Below the pieces are notes generated by a model. That model was not told the origin of the DNA. It worked only from the letters and a program-made list of their open reading frames with translations, and did no database searches. A DNA stretch of 64,000 nucleotides from Lachnospiraceae bacterium (GTDB lineage: Bacteria; Bacillota; Clostridia; Lachnospirales; Lachnospiraceae): positions 1-64,000 of the forward strand of contig JAJQCZ010000019.1 of the NCBI GenBank assembly GCA_021202465.1, in the 5' to 3' direction. Made by a program: the position numbers and the translations under genes. Within the stretch, counting starts at the first letter, position 1. Each line of letters opens with the position of its first letter. Of the stretch, positions 42,102-50,128 are shown one piece after another.

Positions 42102-42677
42102 ATGGCAACTGCGTTGAGTGTGCTGGTGGTTTCCAGCAGTGAGAAGAGCGGGAGAATCATCACCGGTCTGATGAATCCTTCCCTGTGCTATCCGATCCAG
42201 TTCGAGAAGAGCGGGAGCGGATGCCGGAGGAGGGCGCCGGACTGCGGCTACGATCTCATTGTCGTGAATACACCCCTCTCGGACGAGTTCGGCCATGATC
42301 TGGCGATGGATCTGGCGCGGGAAACACTGGCCGGGGTGATTCTGCTGGTGAAGAACGATGTCTACGAAGAGGTCTGTGACCGGGTGGGGGATGCAGGAGT
42401 CCTGACGGTCCCCAAGCCGATTTCCAGTCAGTATTTCCATCAGACCATACGTCTGGCCGCGGCGGCCCGGAGCCGTCTGGCTGACGCCCGGCGGGAGAAT
42501 GAGAAGCTCAAGCAGAAGCTGGACGAGGCGAAGCTCGTGGGACGGGCAAAATGTATTCTGGTGGAGCGCCGGCAGATGACAGAGATGCAGGCGCACCGTT
42601 ATATAGAGAAGCGGGCCATGGACACGCGCTCCACAAGACGCGAGGTGGCGGAGAAGATTATCAGAACAGAAGGATGA
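42102..42677 (+). CDS. ANTAR-domain RNA-binding antiterminator
   Basis: A 191-residue response-regulator-like protein: an N-terminal receiver-type fold (about 1-115) without a clear phosphoacceptor Asp, a coiled coil (about 125-150) and an ANTAR domain (about 140-190: Ala-Lys-Cys-Ile-Leu-Val-Glu, Met-Thr-Glu-Met-Gln-Ala-His-Arg-Tyr-Ile-Glu-Lys-x-Ala-Met-Asp). ANTAR proteins bind paired hairpins in nascent RNA to prevent termination. Its place between glutamine synthetase and purF suggests nitrogen control. GGAAGGAG supports ATG 42102. Confidence 0.88.
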   Translation: MATALSVLVVSSSEKSGRIITGLMNPSLCYPIQFEKSGSGCRRRAPDCGYDLIVVNTPLSDEFGHDLAMDLARETLAGVILLVKNDVYEEVCDRVGDAGVLTVPKPISSQYFHQTIRLAAAARSRLADARRENEKLKQKLDEAKLVGRAKCILVERRQMTEMQAHRYIEKRAMDTRSTRREVAEKIIRTEG

Positions 42678-42689
42678 GGACGGACGAAG

Positions 42690-44090
42690 ATGAGAGCGAA
42701 CGAGAAGCTACACGAAGAGTGCGGAGTGTTCGGAGTCAGTGTGAGCATGGAGGAGGCGGCAGGCATCACCTACAACGGTCTGCTGGCCATGCAGCACCGG
42801 GGCCAGGAGGGCGCCGGGATCGCAGTCTCCCGGGGGAACAAGATTCTCTACCACAAGGATCGGGGACTGGTCAGCGAGGTGTTCACCAGGGATGTCATGG
42901 AGAAGATGCCGGCCAGCCGTATGGCGATCGGCCATGTGCGCTATTCGACCTCCGGCGCTGATACCCTGGACAACGTTCAGCCCTTTATCAATGACTGGAT
43001 GACCGGGCGGATCGCCACGGTCCACAACGGAAATGTGCGCAACGCCGAGGAGATACGGGATCACCTGCAGTTCTTCGGCGTGAACTTTGACGCGACCAGC
43101 GATTCCGAGATCATTGCTTCGCTGATCGCCTATAAGACCATGCAGCTGGGCGGCGATATCCTCCATGGCGCTGTGGAGGCCTGCAAGAAGCTGGTGGGAG
43201 CGTACTCTCTGCTGATCATGAGCGGCGATCATAAAATCATCGCTCTGCGGGATCCCAATGGGTACCGGCCTCTTTGTCTCGGAAAGAATGAATACGGCGT
43301 CTGCGTGGCCAGCGAGACCTGCGCGCTGGACAGCTGCGGATTTACCTTCCTGCGCGATATCGAACCGGGCGAGGTGGTGGTCATCGAGGACGGACAGATC
43401 ACGCACAGCGAGACCTTCACGGTGGGCCGCCAGGAGGGGCTGTGCATCTTCGAGTATGTCTATTTCGCCCGTTCGGATTCGGTCATCGATGGTCAGAGCG
43501 TCTACGAGGCGCGGCTCAATATGGGGAAGATCCTGGCCCGGGAATATCCGGTGGACGCGGATGTGGTCTGCGGAGCGCCGGACAGCGGCCTGGATGCCGC
43601 CGCAGGCTATTCCATCGAGAGCGGGATCCCTTTGGTCACCGGCTTTGTGAAGAACCGCTATATCGGGCGCAGCTTTATCTTCCCTTCGCAGGCCCAGAGG
43701 AAGAACGCCGTGAAGATGAAGCTGAATCCTCTGCGTCCGGCGGTGGAGGGGAAACGGGTGGTGCTGGTGGATGATTCCATCGTCCGCGGCACGACCAGCG
43801 ATCTGATCATTGCCAATCTGCGGCACGCCGGAGCGACGGAGGTTCATGTGCGCATCTCCTCGCCGCCTTTCCGGCATTCCTGCTACTATGGCACGGATGT
43901 GGCGGAGGAAGGACAGCTGATCGCCAACCAGCTCTCGATCGAGGAAATCTGTCAGAAGATCGGTGCCGATTCCCTGGGCTACATCAGCATCGAGGGGCTG
44001 AAGGAGGCCTGCTGCGGCAGCCGCCGACAGTTCTGCACCGGCTGTTTCAACGGAGAGTACTGGCAGGATAAGAAATCATTAATTATTTAA
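42690..44090 (+). CDS. purF: Amidophosphoribosyltransferase
   Basis: A 466-residue PurF. Ten residues precede Cys-Gly-Val-Phe-Gly, so a short propeptide would be removed to expose the Ntn nucleophile Cys. Further motifs are Met-Gln-His-Arg-Gly-Gln-Glu-Gly-Ala-Gly, Gly-His-Val-Arg-Tyr-Ser-Thr, and the phosphoribosyl site Val-Leu-Val-Asp-Asp-Ser-Ile-Val-Arg-Gly-Thr-Thr. C-terminal cysteines (Cys-Cys-Gly ... Cys-Thr-Gly-Cys) probably hold the [4Fe-4S] cluster. It starts purine synthesis with glutamine. It lies outside a pur cluster, next to glutamine synthetase. Confidence 0.95.
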   Translation: MRANEKLHEECGVFGVSVSMEEAAGITYNGLLAMQHRGQEGAGIAVSRGNKILYHKDRGLVSEVFTRDVMEKMPASRMAIGHVRYSTSGADTLDNVQPFINDWMTGRIATVHNGNVRNAEEIRDHLQFFGVNFDATSDSEIIASLIAYKTMQLGGDILHGAVEACKKLVGAYSLLIMSGDHKIIALRDPNGYRPLCLGKNEYGVCVASETCALDSCGFTFLRDIEPGEVVVIEDGQITHSETFTVGRQEGLCIFEYVYFARSDSVIDGQSVYEARLNMGKILAREYPVDADVVCGAPDSGLDAAAGYSIESGIPLVTGFVKNRYIGRSFIFPSQAQRKNAVKMKLNPLRPAVEGKRVVLVDDSIVRGTTSDLIIANLRHAGATEVHVRISSPPFRHSCYYGTDVAEEGQLIANQLSIEEICQKIGADSLGYISIEGLKEACCGSRRQFCTGCFNGEYWQDKKSLII

Positions 44091-44113
44091 AGAATATATT
44101 GTGAAATTTTTGT

Positions 44114-44142
44114 TTTACAAACGGAGGCGGATTTGCTATAAT
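44114..44142 (+). promoter_or_regulatory. Promoter of nfnAB
   Basis: TTTACA (44114-44119), 17 bp, TATAAT (44137-44142), in the 120-base gap after purF. Confidence 0.75.
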
Positions 44143-44210
44143 ATGTCCGGTAAAAGCCCTGCAGTCCCGGGATGAGGGGGACTGACGATTAACTGAAAGG
44201 TTTGGTGAAT

Positions 44211-45053
44211 ATGTACAAGATTCTAAAGAAACGGGAGCTGAACTCTGCCGTCACTCTGATGGACATCGAAGCTCCGATGGTTGCCAGAAAAGCGAAGGCC
44301 GGCCAGTTCATTATTCTGCGCGTGGATGCCGACGGAGAGCGGATTCCGCTGACCGTATCCGGCGCGAACCCGGAGACCGGTGCGGTGCGGATCATCTATC
44401 AGGTCGTGGGAGCGACCACTTATCTGCTCAACCAGAAGGAAGAAGGCGAGTACATACAGGATTTCGTCGGCCCTCTGGGAAGACCGACCGAGATGGAAGG
44501 CCTGAAGCGAGTGGCTGTGGTCGGCGGCGGCGTCGGCTGTGCGATCGCTCTCTATGTGGCCCAGCAGCTTCACGAGAAAGGCTGTGAGGTGCATACGGTG
44601 ATCGGTTTCCGTAACAAAGACATCGTGATCCTTGAGGACGAGTTCCGTGCCTGCAGCGACAAGCTGCTTCTGATGACGGATGACGGTTCTTACGGCAAGC
44701 CCGGCATGGTGACCGTCGGTCTGCAGGAGCTCATCGACGAGGGCAATCAGTACGATGAGGTTATCACCATCGGACCGATGATCATGATGAAATTCGTCTG
44801 CCTCCTGACGAAGAAATATAACATCAAGACGATCGTTTCCATGAACCCGGTCATGATCGACGGCACCGGTATGTGCGGCGGATGTCGTCTGACGGTCGGC
44901 GGCGAGACGAAGTTCGCCTGCGTGGACGGCCCTGACTTTGACGGTCATCAGGTGGATTTCGACGAGGCCATGAGCCGCAGCGTGATGTACAAGCCCTTTG
45001 AAATGCACGCGTACGAGGAAACCTGCAATCTGTTCAAGAAGGAGGCACAGTAA
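44211..45053 (+). CDS. nfnA: NfnA-like ferredoxin-NADP+ reductase subunit
   Basis: A 280-residue FAD/NAD-binding protein of the sulfide/dihydroorotate dehydrogenase-like family: Gly-Gln-Phe-Ile-Ile-Leu-Arg (FAD), Pro-Leu-Thr-Val-Ser, Val-Gly-Gly-Gly-Val-Gly-Cys-Ala-Ile-Ala (NAD(P)), and a C-terminal [2Fe-2S] loop Met-Cys-Gly-Gly-Cys-Arg ... Phe-Ala-Cys-Val-Asp-Gly. ATG 44211 is preferred over TTG/GTG codons upstream because GAAAGG at 44195-44200 is then well placed. With the next gene it forms the electron-bifurcating NADH-dependent ferredoxin:NADP+ oxidoreductase. Confidence 0.87.
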   Translation: MYKILKKRELNSAVTLMDIEAPMVARKAKAGQFIILRVDADGERIPLTVSGANPETGAVRIIYQVVGATTYLLNQKEEGEYIQDFVGPLGRPTEMEGLKRVAVVGGGVGCAIALYVAQQLHEKGCEVHTVIGFRNKDIVILEDEFRACSDKLLLMTDDGSYGKPGMVTVGLQELIDEGNQYDEVITIGPMIMMKFVCLLTKKYNIKTIVSMNPVMIDGTGMCGGCRLTVGGETKFACVDGPDFDGHQVDFDEAMSRSVMYKPFEMHAYEETCNLFKKEAQ

Positions 45054-45055
45054 TC

Positions 45056-46471
45056 ATGGCGAAGGCGAACATGTCCTTAGAGAAAAACAAGATGCCGGAG
45101 CAGGAACCGAATGTAAGAAATAAAAACTTTCAGGAGGTAGCTCTGGGCTATACGGCGGAGCAGGCCATCGATGAGGCAAAGCGCTGCCTGAACTGTAAGA
45201 ACCGTCCCTGCGTCGGCGGATGTCCCGTCAACGTCAAGATCCCTGATTTTATCGCTAAAGTTGCAGAGGGAGACTTCGAAGGCGGATACCAGGTCATTGC
45301 TCAGGACAGCTCTCTGCCTGCGGTCTGCGGCCGTGTCTGCCCGCAGGAGACCCAGTGTGAGCACTACTGTGTCCGCGGCAAGAAGGGTGAGCCGGTGGCG
45401 ATCGGCCGTCTGGAGCGGTTCGTGGCTGACTATCATCGGGAGCACTGTGCGGAGAAGCCCGCGAAGCCCGTTTCCAACGGACATAAGGTGGCGGTGGTCG
45501 GCGCCGGCCCGGCCGGACTGACCTGCGCCGGCGATCTGGCGCGTCTGGGCTATGATGTGACCGTGTACGAGGCTCTGCATCTGGCGGGAGGCGTGCTGGT
45601 CTACGGTATCCCCGAGTTCCGTCTGCCCAAGGCCATCGTGCAGCAGGAGGTGGACAACCTCATCGCCATGGGCGTCAAGGTGGAGACCAATATGGTCATC
45701 GGCCGCGTCCTCTCCGTGGACGAACTGATGGAGGATGAGGGCTTTGAGGCTGTCTTCCTTGGCACTGGTGCCGGACTGCCCCGATTCATGAATATTCCCG
45801 GTGAGAACCTCAAGGGCGTGTATTCCGCCAATGAGTTCCTGACCCGGACCAACCTGATGAAGGCTTACAAGGATGATCCCACCACGCCCATCATGCACGC
45901 GAAGAATGTGGCCGTGGTCGGCGGCGGCAACGTGGCTATGGACGCGGCCCGCTGCGCGAAGCGCCTGGGCGCGGAGAATGTCTACATCGTCTACCGCCGT
46001 TCGGAGGAAGAGCTGCCGGCGAGACGTGAAGAGGTCATCCACGCCAAGGAGGAGGGCATCATCTTCAAGCTCCTGAACAATCCCGTGGAGGTCCTGCCGA
46101 CCGAGACGGAGGACCGCAACCTCAAGGGCTTTGTGGCAGGTCTGAAGTGCATTCAGATGGAGCTGGGCGAGCCCGACGAATCCGGCCGCCGCAGACCGAT
46201 TCCGAAGGAGGGCTCGGAGTTTGTTCTGGATGTTGACTGTGTGGTCATCGCCATCGGCACCAGCCCCAACCCGCTGATCCGCAACACCACGGAAGGTCTG
46301 GAGACCAACCGCCACGGCTGCATCGTCACCAACGGTGAGGACGGCCTGACCAGCCGTACCGGTGTGTACGCCGGCGGCGATGCCGTGACCGGCGCAGCAA
46401 CGGTCATCCTGGCCATGGGCGCCGGCAAGTCCGCCGCCGCGGCCATTGATCAGTATATCAAAGAGAAATAA
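45056..46471 (+). CDS. nfnB: NfnB / glutamate synthase small-subunit-like protein
   Basis: A 471-residue flavoprotein. The N-terminus binds two [4Fe-4S] clusters (Cys-Leu-Asn-Cys-Lys-Asn-x2-Cys-x3-Cys-Pro; Cys-Gly-Arg-Val-Cys-Pro-x4-Cys). Two Rossmann folds follow (Val-Gly-Ala-Gly-Pro-Ala-Gly; Val-Gly-Gly-Gly-Asn-Val-Ala-Met-Asp) and a C-terminal Tyr-Ala-Gly-Gly-Asp-Ala. Length and a 2-base gap to the NfnA gene fit NfnAB, which couples NADPH oxidation to ferredoxin and NAD+ reduction or the reverse. Glutamate synthase activity with an unlinked large subunit is the alternative, which the nitrogen context keeps open. Confidence 0.87.
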   Translation: MAKANMSLEKNKMPEQEPNVRNKNFQEVALGYTAEQAIDEAKRCLNCKNRPCVGGCPVNVKIPDFIAKVAEGDFEGGYQVIAQDSSLPAVCGRVCPQETQCEHYCVRGKKGEPVAIGRLERFVADYHREHCAEKPAKPVSNGHKVAVVGAGPAGLTCAGDLARLGYDVTVYEALHLAGGVLVYGIPEFRLPKAIVQQEVDNLIAMGVKVETNMVIGRVLSVDELMEDEGFEAVFLGTGAGLPRFMNIPGENLKGVYSANEFLTRTNLMKAYKDDPTTPIMHAKNVAVVGGGNVAMDAARCAKRLGAENVYIVYRRSEEELPARREEVIHAKEEGIIFKLLNNPVEVLPTETEDRNLKGFVAGLKCIQMELGEPDESGRRRPIPKEGSEFVLDVDCVVIAIGTSPNPLIRNTTEGLETNRHGCIVTNGEDGLTSRTGVYAGGDAVTGAATVILAMGAGKSAAAAIDQYIKEK

Positions 46472-46499
46472 GACCCGGCACGGCGCAGGCCGCCCGGAG

Positions 46500-46545
46500 A
46501 AGAGGCACGCATTTCCCGGTGTGGAGGTGCGTGCCTCTTTCATTT
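46500..46545 (+). terminator. Terminator after nfnB
   Basis: AGAGGCACGCA pairs with TGCGTGCCTCT, followed by TTCATTTT. Confidence 0.85.
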
Positions 46546-46560
46546 TACCGGAAAATATTC

Positions 46561-46608
46561 ATGATTTGAGCGACAAAAGGGTATGACACTACGGATTGCT
46601 CAAATCAT
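46561..46608 (+). repeat. Perfect 11-bp inverted repeat upstream of ubiX
   Basis: ATGATTTGAGC (46561-46571) and its complement (46598-46608) lie 26 bp apart and about 45-90 bp upstream of the ubiX -35 box. There is no U-run, so a regulator site is more likely than a terminator. Confidence 0.6.
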
Positions 46609-46651
46609 TATTTTGATTCCGGAACGGAAATATTTCAGCCTGCGATATGAA

Positions 46652-46680
46652 TTGATTTACTGAGACGTTTCGGCTATACT
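46652..46680 (+). promoter_or_regulatory. ubiX promoter with a LysR half-site
   Basis: TTGATT (46652-46657), 17 bp, TATACT (46675-46680). The -35 box is entered by GAATTGATT, identical to the right part of the operator-promoter joint at 51226-51235. Confidence 0.65.
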
Positions 46681-46751
46681 GGAAAAAGTAAAATGCAGGT
46701 GGATTTTGGCGGAGAACCTTCCGGAACCGCCGCAGCCGGGAAGGAGAGACA

Positions 46752-47342
46752 ATGAAGAAAAAGAGACTGATCGTTGGAGTCAGTGGGGCTACAGGCATTC
46801 CGCTGGCGGAGGAGCTGCTGCGGGAACTGCGGATGTTTCCGGAGATAGAGGTGCATCTGATCGTCTCCCGGGCCGCGCGTATGACGATGACGCAGGAGGG
46901 AACACTGACCTGGGAGGAGTTTATCGCCCTGGCTGATGTGGTGGAGGATAATGAAAATGTGGGCGCCGGACCGGCCAGCGGCAGCTTCGCTTCTCTGGGA
47001 ATGGTCATCGTGCCCTGCAGTATGAAGACGGTGGCGGGCATCGTCAGCGGCTACAGTGATACACTGCTGCTGCGGGCCACCGACGTGACGCTGAAGGAGC
47101 GGCGGAAGCTGGTGCTGGTAGCGCGGGAGTCTCCGCTGGGAACCATTCATCTGCGCAATCTCTATGAGGCCAGCCAGCTGGGGGCCGTGGTGTTGCCGCC
47201 CATGCTCAGCTATTATCAGCATCCGGAGAGTGTTGAGGATCTGACCCGCCATGTGGTGCGCCGTATCCTGGCGCAGTGGGATCTGGAGGTGCCGGGCCGG
47301 TATGAATGGCAGGGATTAAGTGAAGAGAAGGGAGAAGATTGA
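46752..47342 (+). CDS. UbiX-type flavin prenyltransferase
   Basis: A 196-residue flavoprotein of the UbiX/Pad1 family: Ile-Val-Gly-Val-Ser-Gly-Ala-Thr-Gly at the start, Val-Pro-Cys-Ser-Met-Lys-Thr-Val-Ala-Gly-Ile, and Leu-Leu-Arg-Ala-Thr-Asp-Val-Thr-Leu-Lys-Glu-Arg-Arg-Lys-Leu-Val-Leu-Val-x-Arg-Glu. It makes prenylated FMN, the cofactor of UbiD decarboxylases; the UbiD gene is in the same island at 55667. It corresponds to LpdB in lactobacillus gallate decarboxylase. GGAAGGAGAG precedes ATG. Confidence 0.9.
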   Translation: MKKKRLIVGVSGATGIPLAEELLRELRMFPEIEVHLIVSRAARMTMTQEGTLTWEEFIALADVVEDNENVGAGPASGSFASLGMVIVPCSMKTVAGIVSGYSDTLLLRATDVTLKERRKLVLVARESPLGTIHLRNLYEASQLGAVVLPPMLSYYQHPESVEDLTRHVVRRILAQWDLEVPGRYEWQGLSEEKGED

Positions 47343-47344
47343 GC

Positions 47345-47704
47345 ATGATCGTCGAAGAACGATATGGGAATCAGGTGAATGCTGAGGAATTTTCCGTGGA
47401 GGTCAAGCGGGGCTATCTGTTCTGCGGGCAGGATAAGAGCACGCTGCTTTATCTCATCGGACGCAGTAAATATACGAACCGTGAGGGACGGGAGAAGCAG
47501 ACCAGCGAGGTGCTGCGCCGGGAAGCCTTCTCCCGGGAGAAGCTGGAGGCCATGCTGGATGAGAAGGACCGGCTGAAAGCGGAACAGGAGGAGATCAACG
47601 CGAAGGTGCGGGAAATCCTGGGCGGCTACGATCCGGTGGAGGCGCGCCGCGTGAAGATTGAGAACGGCTGGGCTCTGCGGGAAGCAGACGAACAGGAAAA
47701 GTGA
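47345..47704 (+). CDS. Small protein of unknown function next to ubiX
   Basis: A 119-residue protein that I do not recognise. It starts 2 bases after the ubiX stop, so the two are co-translated. Residues 1-50 could form beta strands; about 50-95 is a Glu/Lys/Arg-rich helix likely to make a coiled coil. It has a single Cys and no zinc motif, so it is not the BsdD/VdcD-type third decarboxylase subunit. A role in prenyl-FMN handling or decarboxylase assembly is only suggested by position. Confidence 0.75.
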   Translation: MIVEERYGNQVNAEEFSVEVKRGYLFCGQDKSTLLYLIGRSKYTNREGREKQTSEVLRREAFSREKLEAMLDEKDRLKAEQEEINAKVREILGGYDPVEARRVKIENGWALREADEQEK

Positions 47705-47760
47705 AAAAAATCCCGGTGTCAGGCAGAATGGAAATATTCTGTACGACACCGGGATTTTCT
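47705..47760. terminator. Bidirectional terminator between the ubiX operon and tannase
   Basis: AAAATCCCGGTGTC pairs with GACACCGGGATTTT, with an inner CAGAAT/ATTCTG stem. A and T runs serve both convergent transcripts. Confidence 0.9.
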
Positions 47761-47836
47761 GCTTCGTTCTGTCGTCACACGGCAGCGAAATTGTCCTTAA
47801 ATCGTTTGGATGTGCATTGAACGCAGCAAAATATGT

Positions 47837-49573
47837 TTACGCACGGCCGCCGCAGAGCTTCTCAATCCAGTCACAGACTTCGAAAGGATAATCCGCTTCG
47901 CAGTGGGGCTTGTCCCAGATCAGGTTGTACTCGACATCCTTGCCTAGGTTGGCCAGCTTGACCGCCAGAGCCATGGAGATCGTGAAGGCAGTGTCCGCGT
48001 CCTGAGCGCCGACGTTGATGCGGTAGTAAGCGGCGGGCTTACTGGCATCCAGGTGATCCAGATAGCCCATGGGGTTGATCAGACGCCGACGTTCCGCCAG
48101 CTCGCTGTCCCCGGCCACCCTGGCCCAGGCGGGCGCATACTGCGCATATTCCTCGGGAAACTCCTCGCGCAGGGCTTCGAGCGCCGCGGGAATGTACTCG
48201 CTGAAGTGGAGATAATTCTCCTCCGGTGTGCCGAATTCCTGGTTCTCGCCGCTGTCCATGCCCAGCGTATCGAAGCTGGTGCAGGGCTTCATGCGGCGGC
48301 GATGATTGAGGATGTAATCGTCCAGACCGCTGATATGAGCTTTCTTGCCGTCCCAGCTGAGCCAGGCGCTCTTGTCGGTGCCGGGGGCATCGATCATGGG
48401 GAATTCCAGCCCTTTGTAGGGCACACCCTTCGGGGGACGGGAGACCAGATCGCCCAGACTGGGCGGCCCGGCAGGCTTTTCATCCTCCGGCAGATCGGCA
48501 GGAGGCAGCGCTACGGCGGCGCCTGCATGGTGCAGGCCCAGATCATCCTTCTCTTCCGGGCCGTTATCCGGCGCGGGGGCAGGCACTTTGGTCATATAAT
48601 TTCCGGAAATGTAATCCGCACTGCTGTATTTCTCCGTCAGTTCGCCCCGGTCCAGACGGGAGAGATAATCTGTGGCGGAGATCTCCAGCTGCTTCATCAG
48701 GTAGTCATAGGCGGAGCCGCTGCGGCCGTCCACATTCAGCGTTAGCGCTTCTCCGGTGGCAGGATTCTTCAGCCCCAGAGAGTTGAAGTACTCTACATAG
48801 GCGGCGGCCAGCTTCTGGGACAGAGCTGCCTGGAAGGGCGTAAAGGTTCCGGCAGGACCGGCGGGAGAGCTCTCGTTCTCAGGGTCATTCTGGAACTGCC
48901 ATTCATAGGCGATGTCCGCATGGTCCAGGTCAATGATCGGGCAGTAGATCTGTCCGGCAAACACGGCGTCGGATTCATCCATGAACGCACCGTTTTTCTC
49001 CAGATACGGGAGAAAATCCGGATGATCGCCGGTGGCAGAGATCAGAGTGGACATGGCACCGCCGGCGCTCCAGCCTACGGAGATGATGCGGTTCAGGTCG
49101 CCGGGCAGAACCGCGGCGTTGTGGCGCAGGAAACGGATGCCGGTCTTCAGATCGATCAGCGTCCAGGGCGATTTGCCGCAGAGAACGCCGTCCGCGTCCC
49201 GGGACTCGCGTCCCCGGCTGCCGCAGGTGACAAAGACCATGCCCCGCTGCAGGTATTTGGGACCCTCGTCCCGGGGACCGCCCAGCCAGGTGTGAGGCAT
49301 CTGCATATATCCGGCCGCATTGTTTTCAAAGATGACCGGAGCCGTCACGGCAGTAAAGGCGCCGCAGCGTCCCTCCGGGTTGATTGTGCCGTCGGCTTTC
49401 AGGTAGGCCTCCGGGACAAAGATACTCATGCGCTGGAATTTGGGCGTGGTAGCCTTCAGTGTATAGAGGATATCCTCCAGACACCAGCAGCGGTAGGTCT
49501 CATCGAAAAACCAGTCCCCCCGGCAGTCTGACAGCTCCAGGGTTTTGTTCAGAATCGGAAGATAGGATGTCAT
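47837..49573 (-). CDS. Tannase (tannin acylhydrolase), subtype B-like
   Basis: A 578-residue alpha/beta hydrolase of the bacterial tannase family. Gly-Trp-Ser-Ala-Gly-Gly holds catalytic Ser169, close to Ser163 of Lactobacillus plantarum TanLp. An earlier Val-Phe-Val-Thr-Cys-Gly-Ser-Arg-Gly-Arg-Glu matches the tannase galloyl-binding segment, and Lys-Pro-His-Cys-Glu-Ala-Asp near the end carries the catalytic His. It releases gallate from galloyl esters. No signal peptide is seen, so it acts inside the cell on imported esters. It is about 100 residues longer than TanLp because of a Pro/Glu-rich insert (about 325-380). Confidence 0.88.
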   Translation of the reverse strand: MTSYLPILNKTLELSDCRGDWFFDETYRCWCLEDILYTLKATTPKFQRMSIFVPEAYLKADGTINPEGRCGAFTAVTAPVIFENNAAGYMQMPHTWLGGPRDEGPKYLQRGMVFVTCGSRGRESRDADGVLCGKSPWTLIDLKTGIRFLRHNAAVLPGDLNRIISVGWSAGGAMSTLISATGDHPDFLPYLEKNGAFMDESDAVFAGQIYCPIIDLDHADIAYEWQFQNDPENESSPAGPAGTFTPFQAALSQKLAAAYVEYFNSLGLKNPATGEALTLNVDGRSGSAYDYLMKQLEISATDYLSRLDRGELTEKYSSADYISGNYMTKVPAPAPDNGPEEKDDLGLHHAGAAVALPPADLPEDEKPAGPPSLGDLVSRPPKGVPYKGLEFPMIDAPGTDKSAWLSWDGKKAHISGLDDYILNHRRRMKPCTSFDTLGMDSGENQEFGTPEENYLHFSEYIPAALEALREEFPEEYAQYAPAWARVAGDSELAERRRLINPMGYLDHLDASKPAAYYRINVGAQDADTAFTISMALAVKLANLGKDVEYNLIWDKPHCEADYPFEVCDWIEKLCGGRA

Positions 49574-49607
49574 AATATCCCTCCTTTTTGCTTAAACTTC
49601 TGATATC

Positions 49608-49644
49608 ATTGTAGACAGAAGGGAGGAAAAGAACAATTCGAATT
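49608..49644 (-). promoter_or_regulatory. Tannase promoter with LysR-type operator palindrome
   Basis: On the minus strand, TTGTTC (49636-49631), 17 bp, TACAAT (49613-49608). The palindrome AATTCGAATT (49635-49644) ends in the first two bases of the -35 box, the same layout as at the transporter promoter. Confidence 0.7.
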
Positions 49645-49738
49645 TCGCAGATTATCCTTTCTGATCTGGAATGGATACGCGAAAACAGAACCAGCCATCT
49701 GCCTTTGCCGGGTTCATATATGCAGAGGGGAGGGAAAA

Positions 49739-50128
49739 TTAATCGGCTGGCTGTGCCAGCACCCGCAGGATCTCTGCTTCCATCTCCCGGCAGGCTGCAA
49801 GGACTGCCTGGATGCCCTCCGGGGAGAGTCCGTCGATGTGGATGCCGCAGACGCAGACTGTCGTGCAGCCCGTTGCCGTACCGATGGCCTCGGCCAGGTG
49901 GACGGCGACTGCATCGTCTTTGTGCCCGATGCAGTTGAGGACGGAGGTAGTAGCGCTCTGGCCCTGCCCGGTGAGGCTGGGCCGGGCCACGGCCAACGCC
50001 GCCGAGCCCACGTGGCCGCCGGGGACAGAATGAATACAGAGCGTGACATCCCGGCCCATGGGAATCAGATCACAGAGCAGGGTGACGCCGCAGACGCTTT
50101 TCTCAAAGTGAAGATTATGATCATTCAT
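49739..50128 (-). CDS. LpdD-like prenylated-flavin chaperone / decarboxylase subunit
   Basis: A 129-residue protein resembling LpdD, the small partner of lactobacillus gallate decarboxylase: a beta-rich start, Val-Pro-Gly-Gly-His-Val-Gly-Ser-Ala-Ala-Leu-Ala near residue 35, Asn-Cys-Ile-Gly-His-Lys-Asp-Asp-Ala-Val, and Cys-Gly-Ile-His-Ile-Asp. LpdD-like proteins are thought to hand prenyl-FMN to the UbiD partner. Its start lies inside the end of the lysR gene (8-base overlap), so both are translated together. Recognition is from motifs only. Confidence 0.6.
   Translation of the reverse strand: MNDHNLHFEKSVCGVTLLCDLIPMGRDVTLCIHSVPGGHVGSAALAVARPSLTGQGQSATTSVLNCIGHKDDAVAVHLAEAIGTATGCTTVCVCGIHIDGLSPEGIQAVLAACREMEAEILRVLAQPAD

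Noticed and set aside
44202-44210. TTG or GTG codons as the nfnA start
   Set aside because: They lie too close to the GAAAGG ribosome site; ATG at 44211 has normal spacing and gives the usual family N-terminus.
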